From Guyanagaster necrorhizus (taxonomy: Eukaryota > Basidiomycota > Agaricomycetes > Agaricales > Physalacriaceae), in contig NW_025064881.1 of the NCBI RefSeq assembly GCF_019112545.1, positions 1,028,591-1,092,590 on the forward strand: a stretch of DNA of 64,000 nucleotides, written 5' to 3'. Positions 58,423 through 64,000 of the stretch are shown in pieces (positions within the stretch are counted from its first letter, which is position 1; each line of letters starts with the position of its first letter). A program made the translations under genes and the position numbers. The notes beneath the pieces are model-generated. The model saw only the letters and a list, made by a program, of their open reading frames with translations, made no database searches and was not told the DNA's origin.

Positions 58423-61400
58423 TCATTAGCCTTGTCTTTTACCTCCTTGACCTTGGAGTCTGATCTAAGGTCTTCAAGCCCATCCATCTCCTTCTGTAAT
58501 TCAGCTATTTGCACTCTAATATCTTCTTATGTTTGCTTCTTCTTTGGGCAGTCTCTGAACATGTGACTCTTTTGGCTGCAGTTAAAGCATTTGCTTTTCT
58601 TTTTGATGTGATCAGTGTCCATTGATTTGCCACTCCTAGTGTATGTTATTCCAGTGCCTATCTTCTGTATGGTATATAAAGGGGTTGATGATATAGTAAG
58701 CTTCACTATTCCTGACCCTCCACTTGGCTTCTCATTTGATAAGCTCAGCTTCTTTGTTTCCACTGTCAATCCCACACTTATTGCCTTCTGTTGCAGCCTC
58801 TCCTTGTTTATCTCTATGATGTGATCCTTCCATATATTATATCCCTTTGGAATGTTTATGCTAATATCAGAGACCATCTTGATATAGGACTGCAGCACTC
58901 CAATCTTCATGTATTCAACCATTTGCCTGTCTTTATCAATACTCTCTCTGACCTCAGCCAGTGTCTCCAGACATTCCAACTCAGCAAAGTACTCACTGGC
59001 AATCTTGTTGCCCATGCAGAGCTCCTTTATCTTATTCTTATGGATCTCCTAAACTGCCAGATCGATAAACTTGTCTCTGACCATCTGCTTGAAGACAGCC
59101 CAAGATGAGTAGCAATAATGTCCTCAAGTGATAAAATAGAGGGTCAGAGTGATTAGTGTCTACCATTGTTTTGTCTTGCTCTCAAAGTAGAAGGCAGCAA
59201 ATGCTATCTTGTTTATATCAGAGCCAAAGTAGGCAGTGTAGACTTCAAAGTATAGTTTACAGTCTACAACAAATTAGTCAATATCATCAGAGGCACTCTT
59301 GAAGGGCTGGAGGGTCTGCAAAAGGTTCAGTTTGCATTGGAGCATAGCAGCATTATTTAGTAAGGCCCTCATAGGGTTGGAGTACTTATCAAAGAGTGGA
59401 CAATGCCACTCAGTGAGTGGTCTAGGGAGTGAGTGCAGAGAGTTGTTGTCAGTGACAGGGCTCTCTTAAGGCTCCACCTCCTTTTATACTATCATGCTAT
59501 TTCAGATTGTGAATCCTAGTCAGATGGCTTTAGAGTCATTCTTGACTGGTTCCTTGCCACTTTCTTCAGCTTTATCAGATGGCAGTTGCTCACTAAGCAG
59601 TCAGCTTTCTTGCTTCATCTAGAGATTTCAGAATCCAACAGACTATAATAGTTCTTAGAGTTTTGGTCAGATTGGCTGATATGCAGCACTTTGACCTGAA
59701 GACTCAGATCAAAGGTAGTAGGTGCTAGTGATTTATATGAAGAGTGCCATATACATGGCACATCTGAGCAGAATTGACAGTGTGTGGAGCATGGGTTGAA
59801 CTTCATACTTAAAGACAGGTAATGCCTTTAATGGATTCTTAAGATAGTCTCTGTTGTATAAATAGATGGCATGATCAGTAGCTGCATACTGTAAAATATA
59901 CCATATCTCTTCATTGTCTACTGCAGTTTACCTTCTCTCTAATAGAGTCATCTGTCAGCTACCTTCCTGCAGTAGCATGACTACCTCTTCATAGTACAAT
60001 CTGTCAAACTCCTCTGATTGGATTCTCTGTATTTCTTTCTCCAGTGCTTCTTTGTCTGTATCCCTATATTTGATCTATAAATTAGTGAGAAGGTCTTCTT
60101 TCCTCTTGTTGTCCTCCTTGGCCTTGCTGTCTCTGTCACTCTTTTCACTCTCCTCAAGGTAATTGGCAGGTGGATCATAACTGGATGGCTCAGGAGCCTT
60201 GAGGATCATTGAGAAGCTCTCTGTTGGTTCTGCTTCCAGTTCCACTGGAAGTTCTAGAAGCAGGCTGCTGCCAAGATCAGAAAAGCTGGACCCTATAGCT
60301 CCTTGCTTGTGCTCTACTCTCCTCCACTACTCAGCTATATCAGTGGAAGTCTATGTAGAAGTTGTTGTTAAGGAAAAGGGTGGCAACATATCCATGAAGG
60401 AATTATCAGAGGGCCTGCTCAGTGACCCTAGCCCCTGGGTGTACTCAGATTTCATATCTGACAAGTATGAAACTGGTGTCTGAGAGAAAGATACTACTGC
60501 TGCTGGTACTGATACTTTTCTCATAAGTCAGTGGAGAGAGCTTGTAGTCATCATCATCAATATGACAGACCTTATCTGCTGTGAGAACTCAGGCATCAGT
60601 CTAGTGGTCAGCTGACCATAAGTCATCCTCATTATTGAGGCCCCACTCTGTGGCCTGCTGCCTATGCTCTCACTGTCTGTACTGGACTGCATGTCAGAGA
60701 TGCTCATGTTCTTCCTGCTGCTCAGCCAGTCTCTGCTTATAGAGCTTCTCAGCTTGTTATTCTCACTCAAGCTGATCCAGTCAATCATAAATGGCATCAG
60801 AGTTGTAATTGTATCCTGTTCCTTTAAACTCTCTTCTGATGTCATAGGAAGTGTTTGAGATTGATGGAACAGGACTGGGGGTTAGAGAAAAGGGACTTTC
60901 TTAAGGAGTGACATATCTAAAGTGTTCTTTCTCTGCAATTCTTCAAGTGTTTTCAATGGAGTCTCTAGTATGGTCTCCAATGCTAGGCTCTAGGGAGGCA
61001 GTGAAAGGGTCAGGAGATGGTGACTCCTCAAAGAAGTCATCAGGAAGGTCTTCATCTTTATAATCAGAGATGGGAGGTGGGATCTACAGAATGCATGCCA
61101 GGATATTTCATGGGTTTTAAAATCCTATAATGCTGTGATGCTCATTATCTCAGCTAACTGTTATAGAGTCTGCCTGGTCAGAGTTCTTCTTCTTGAGCAC
61201 TCCTTTTATTCATGCCACTATACCCAGCTTCAGGTATGGTTCCAGATGTGAGCTGAAAAGAGGCTTGGACAGAGAGAGAGATGTCATAGAAAGAGAGATT
61301 AGGCATGACATTGTAAAGTATTTGTTAAATCTGTTGGAATAAGTGGTAGTGCCTGACTACTCAAGCTGTTACTGATTGATATCCATGGCAAAGTGATATG

Positions 61401-61495
61401 ATAGCAAGTAAATCTAAAAGTGTTTCTATGATGAAAGTCAATAGTTTAAAGAAGCCATCTGTGAGATCAATAATAGTGACATTGATGGATGGCAT
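58419..61495 (-). pseudogene. gag: Element B gag pseudogene
   Basis: About 1025 codons with at least one indel. ATG 61495-61493. Hydrophobic N-terminus near 61.38-61.46 kb, Ser/Thr-rich extension 60.2-60.85 kb, charged block 60.18-59.98 kb. The best-preserved piece is 59015-58527: SEYFAELECLETLAEV, a Ser-rich linker, and an intact knuckle CFNCSQKSHMFRDC. It ends GAG-TGA, overlapped by pol. Confidence 0.82.
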
Positions 61496-61539
61496 TCAGT
61501 TTTCTTTGCTCTTAAGAGGCATGAGGAAAGAGAAAAGAA

Positions 61540-61551
61540 AGTCTTAAACTA
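61540..61551 (-). promoter_or_regulatory. Element B self-primer binding site
   Basis: The minus strand reads TAGTTTAAGACT, 11 of 12 bases complementary to AGTCTCAAACTA at 61719-61708. The mismatch is a G to A change, at a different position from the one in H. Confidence 0.7.
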
Positions 61552-61553
61552 AT

Positions 61554-62011
61554 TGTTAGAGCTAAGTGACATGTGACCAATATCACATGGTAAACAAGTG
61601 TTGTATTGTGTTTGTACAATTACACCTGAGTCCAATCTGTGATGTATATAGTTGTTATATCTCAAAGTCTATGCAAGTAGACTCAAGTAAGTGGGTATGA
61701 TAAAAGATAGTTTGAGACTAGAGATATATAGTGCTATCTACACTGTTTATATACCTCTAAGTCTGTGGCTAAATGTACTGCTGCTAATTATGAGCATCTG
61801 TGCTATAGTGCTCATTGTTCTGGTGAGTCAATATTATCTACAAAAGGCCTGTTGTGCTGTTGTCAGAATGTCACTATGGGTTGAGAGACAATGGGTGATT
61901 GTGCTGACCAAGATTGTCCCACAGTTCTAAATGCTGATATAGATGTCTTGACTAAGCATAGATAGGGGTTAATACTACAAAAATAAGGAAAAAGAATGAA
62001 AAATTATAACA
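61554..62011 (-). repeat. Element B 5' LTR with promoter
   Basis: 458 bp. TATATAAA on the minus strand at 61753-61746 lies 34 nt upstream of the predicted start A at 61719. Confidence 0.93.
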
Positions 62012-62966
62012 CCCACAGATCAGTACTGATAAGGGTGCTGGACTCTCAGAAGAGGGAGAGTTCAGATTCTATTTATAATCTATACTATATAAGGCTTGCT
62101 GATTCCCATGTGGCTGCTTCAAGCTCACATTGTCACTGCTTAAACTGGCAGTCATACTGCTCTTTTTTATATATGTTCTGTTGTCAGGTCTGCTTAGCCT
62201 TAGCCTAGTTGAGGTCATTCTGCTTTTTTGCTACATATATTTCTTCTTTGGTGAAATCTCTTGCATCTCTTTCTATTGCATCTGTGACTATTGATCCCTA
62301 AAAGTCTCCTCTCTCACTTTCATAACCTGTGTCTCTATATTGAGAGGATATCAGGCTTGACTCTGAAATTGTGTAAAGCAAGTCATATCTAGAGTCCACA
62401 GATAAAATGGATCAGATTCTTGGAGCCATTCTAGTGGTGTCAAGAGAGTTCTAAGCATGGTTTTTGATGCTATGCTCAATTGGGGCAGTGAAATAGTCAG
62501 AGGATGGCTCATCATCAAAGAAGTCCTCAGAGAGATTCTCATTCTTATGGTCTGGGACTGAGAGCAGGACTCATGAGTTTCTGAACTCTATAAGATGATT
62601 GTTCTGGTTTCTGCTGTTAGATCTGACTGATCTTAGAGAGTATCAGTGTTCCTTCTCTTCTTTCTGAGTGCTTCATGAATGCACTCTCCTAGGCTTGGTT
62701 TGGAGTATGAGTCTGAGTGGAGACTGGAAGAAGACTCAGATAGAGAGAGGGATGTCATAGAAGGAGAGATTGAATGTGACATTGCATAGAATCTGTTGTA
62801 TCTGTTGGAAAGCTTGGTAATGCCTGACTATCCATGCTACTACTGATTGTTGTCTATGGCAAAGCTGTATGATTGCCAGTAAGCCTAATAGCATTCCAAT
62901 GATGGAAGCTAGAAGCTTGAAGAAGTTGTCAGTGAGATTGGAGATTGTAGTGGATGCTAGTGGCAT
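62012..62966 (-). pseudogene. gag: Element A gag, 5' part
   Basis: Starts at ATG 62966-62964 and is open for 76 codons: MPLASTT, then the hydrophobic segment at about 62924-62859 (FFKLLASIIG, LLGLLAIIQLC), then SVVAWIVRHYQAFQQIQQ. This is the cleanest copy of the N-terminus. The Ser/Thr-rich region below 62.7 kb is broken and meets the target duplication of B at 62012. Confidence 0.82.
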
Positions 62967-63011
62967 TTGGTTTCTTTTATGCTTATTATATATAAGAAAA
63001 AAGAAGCTGTA

Positions 63012-63024
63012 AGCTTTGAGCTAA
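63012..63024 (-). promoter_or_regulatory. Element A self-primer binding site
   Basis: TTAGCTCAAAGCT on the minus strand, one base from the LTR. The LTR partner at 63195-63183 reads AGCTTTAAGCTAA, one change from perfect. Confidence 0.72.
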
Positions 63025-63025
63025 T

Positions 63026-63301
63026 TATTAGATCTAGAGTTGTATGTGATCAAAATATGTGATAAACAGATGCTGTATTGTGTTTGTACAGTCACACCTG
63101 AGTCCACTATTATGCTTTATTGACTGTTGTGCTTCAAAACCATTGATGAGTAGGCTCAAAAGTGAAATAGTATAAATAAACTTTAGCTTAAAGCTGAGAA
63201 TACATCAGCAAGAGCTATCCTACTTATATACAACTGGTATAGACACTCTGACTAAGCATAAATAGAGGTTAATTGAATAAGAAAATAGAAAAATCATAAT
63301 A
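63026..63301 (-). repeat. Element A 5' LTR with internal deletion
   Basis: 276 bp, TATTAGATCT...ATAATA, both ends decayed. Compared with the other LTRs about 160 bp are missing between the TATA box (63223-63230) and the remaining TTAGTCA box near 63250. The predicted start at 63195 is 35 nt from the TATA. Confidence 0.85.
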
Positions 63302-64000
63302 TAAATAGCCAGTTCATATATAAAATTGACCCTCTTAAGGGCCTGGAAAATTATCCGACATGGAAAATCAAGATGATCGATATCCTAACCAATTTAGGAC
63401 TAATTGATTATGCAGATGGAAGCATTCCAGCCCCAGCAGACATGACACTGATGGCAGATTGGAAGAAGAGTGATAGGAAGGCTCTTTCAACAATAAGATT
63501 GCAGGTTTCAAATGGCCCACTGGTATATATTGCTGGTTCAAAGACTTCAGCAGAAGCCTGGAAAGCTCTGAAAGATATGTATGAGTCCAGAGAACTCATG
63601 GAAATTGTCCTTGTCAGAAGGAAATTCTTCAGAGCTCAGTGTGAAGAAGGAGAAAATATAGAGAAGCATATTAGGACTATGAGGTCCTATCAGAAGGAGC
63701 TGGCATCCCTTAAGCAGAAAGTTGAGAAGGAGGACTTCTCTATTACACTGCTTATATTACTATCAGAATTATGGAATTCATTCATCTCATCAGTGGATAC
63801 TGCTGACTTGAAAGATTCTTACAAGTTGATTTCCTAAATTCTTCAGAAAGACATCTGATTAAAGAAAAAGACTTCTGATCAGACCACAACACTTGCAGCA
63901 TATGGCAAGAAGTCCAATCTGAAAGTCACATATTACAGATGTGGAGAAACTGATCATATCAAGACAAATTGCCCAAATGGAAAGAAGAATTCTGAAAAGT
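63302..64000 (+). pseudogene. gag: Ty1/copia-type gag fragment, running off the window
   Basis: A plus-strand frame from 63304 reads LKGLENYPTWKIKM, then AWKALKDMYES near 63560, VLVRRKFFRAQCEEGENIEKH and TMRSYQKELASL. This is the N-terminal pattern of copia-type Gag proteins (UBN2-like family). It is open to a TAA at 63835-63837. The same frame continues past a TGA to a knuckle reading YYRCGETDHIKTNC near 63933-63972, where the first Cys is Tyr (TGT to TAT). The true start is probably lost at the element A junction, because the frame reads into the A LTR without an ATG. Some CpG remains. The rest of the element lies to the right. Confidence 0.82.

Larger units (their letters stand above)
54044..62011 (-). 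mobile_element. Element B: complete but degenerate Ty3/gypsy chromovirus
   Basis: Minus-strand element with LTRs 54044-54500 and 61554-62011 and target duplication CTCAC (54039-54043) / CCCAC (62012-62016). It is inserted in the gag extension of element A. It shares the AGTCTCAAACTA primer pair with H, so B and H are the second LTR family. The LTR pair is about 92 percent identical by eye, mostly transitions. Confidence 0.94.
25921..63301 (-). mobile_element. Element A: 3'-truncated Ty3/gypsy chromovirus, host of H, I and B
   Basis: A minus-strand element whose own DNA totals only about 5.9 kb, spread over 37 kb. Pieces in plus-strand order are 25921-27430 (RNase H to protease), 35469-35790 (protease to pol linker), 51647-54043 (pol start and gag) and 62012-63301 (gag start, leader, 5' LTR). 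The sequence is collinear with the other elements across every insertion site, and each insertion has a target duplication. The 3' part (integrase, chromodomain, 3' LTR) is missing at the 25.9-kb breakpoint. It is the oldest layer of the right half. Confidence 0.85.

Noticed and set aside
1..64000. tRNA or rRNA genes
   Set aside because: I saw no convincing clover-leaf A/B box pair or rRNA core sequence on either strand; a covariance-model scan would be the proper test.

Overview
The window holds no recognisable host gene. It is a cluster of nested, degenerate LTR retrotransposons, almost all Ty3/gypsy chromoviruses: the Gag carries a CCHC knuckle, and Pol runs in the order protease, reverse transcriptase, RNase H, H2C2 finger, integrase, C-terminal chromodomain. 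A Ty1/copia-type gag enters at the right edge. Chromoviruses of this kind, the dense nesting and the strong CpG loss in repeats point to a filamentous fungus with methylated, repeat-rich DNA. A basidiomycete is my guess, but nothing here fixes the phylum.

Layout. Element names are mine. F (+) is an old host copy seen in pieces: gag 1-1669, possibly 9807-10904, and protease to RNase H at 22840-23794 and 25100-25895. It is split by C (-, 1670-9801, 5-bp target duplication CTGCC/CTGTC), by E (-, 10905-22163, GAAAC/GGAAC) and by a 1.3-kb insert X (23795-25099) with TGAT...ATCA ends. E contains an extra LTR and a duplicated gag 5' part, so it looks like a recombinant between E and a second, nested copy, D. 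At about 25.9 kb F meets element A (-, 25921-63301) tail to tail. A is broken by three insertions: H (+, 27431-35468, TACAG/TACAG), I (+, 35791-51646, GTGAG/GTGGG) and B (-, 54044-62011, CTCAC/CCCAC). I is itself broken by G (-, 38242-45940, CTATC/CTATC). From 63302 a copia-type gag runs off the window.

Shared design. Each element has a leader of about 57 nt, a very long Gag (about 950-1085 codons) with an N-terminal hydrophobic segment, a Pol of about 1298 codons starting one frame back across the gag stop, a polypurine tract and LTRs of 425-472 bp. In every 5' LTR a TATA-like box sits 34-35 nt upstream of a 12-13 nt segment complementary to the sequence immediately downstream of the LTR. 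Two LTR families carry different but matching pairs. This predicts self-primed reverse transcription of the Tf1 type instead of tRNA priming.

Decay. CpG is nearly absent everywhere except in G, the innermost copy. The two G LTRs differ at about 31 of 432 positions, all transitions as I aligned them, many as TG in one copy and CA in the other. G pol keeps one frame but has 24 internal stops, 18 of them TGA, many where relatives have Arg. This is the mark of CGA to TGA change at CpG. All coding regions are therefore called as pseudogenes.
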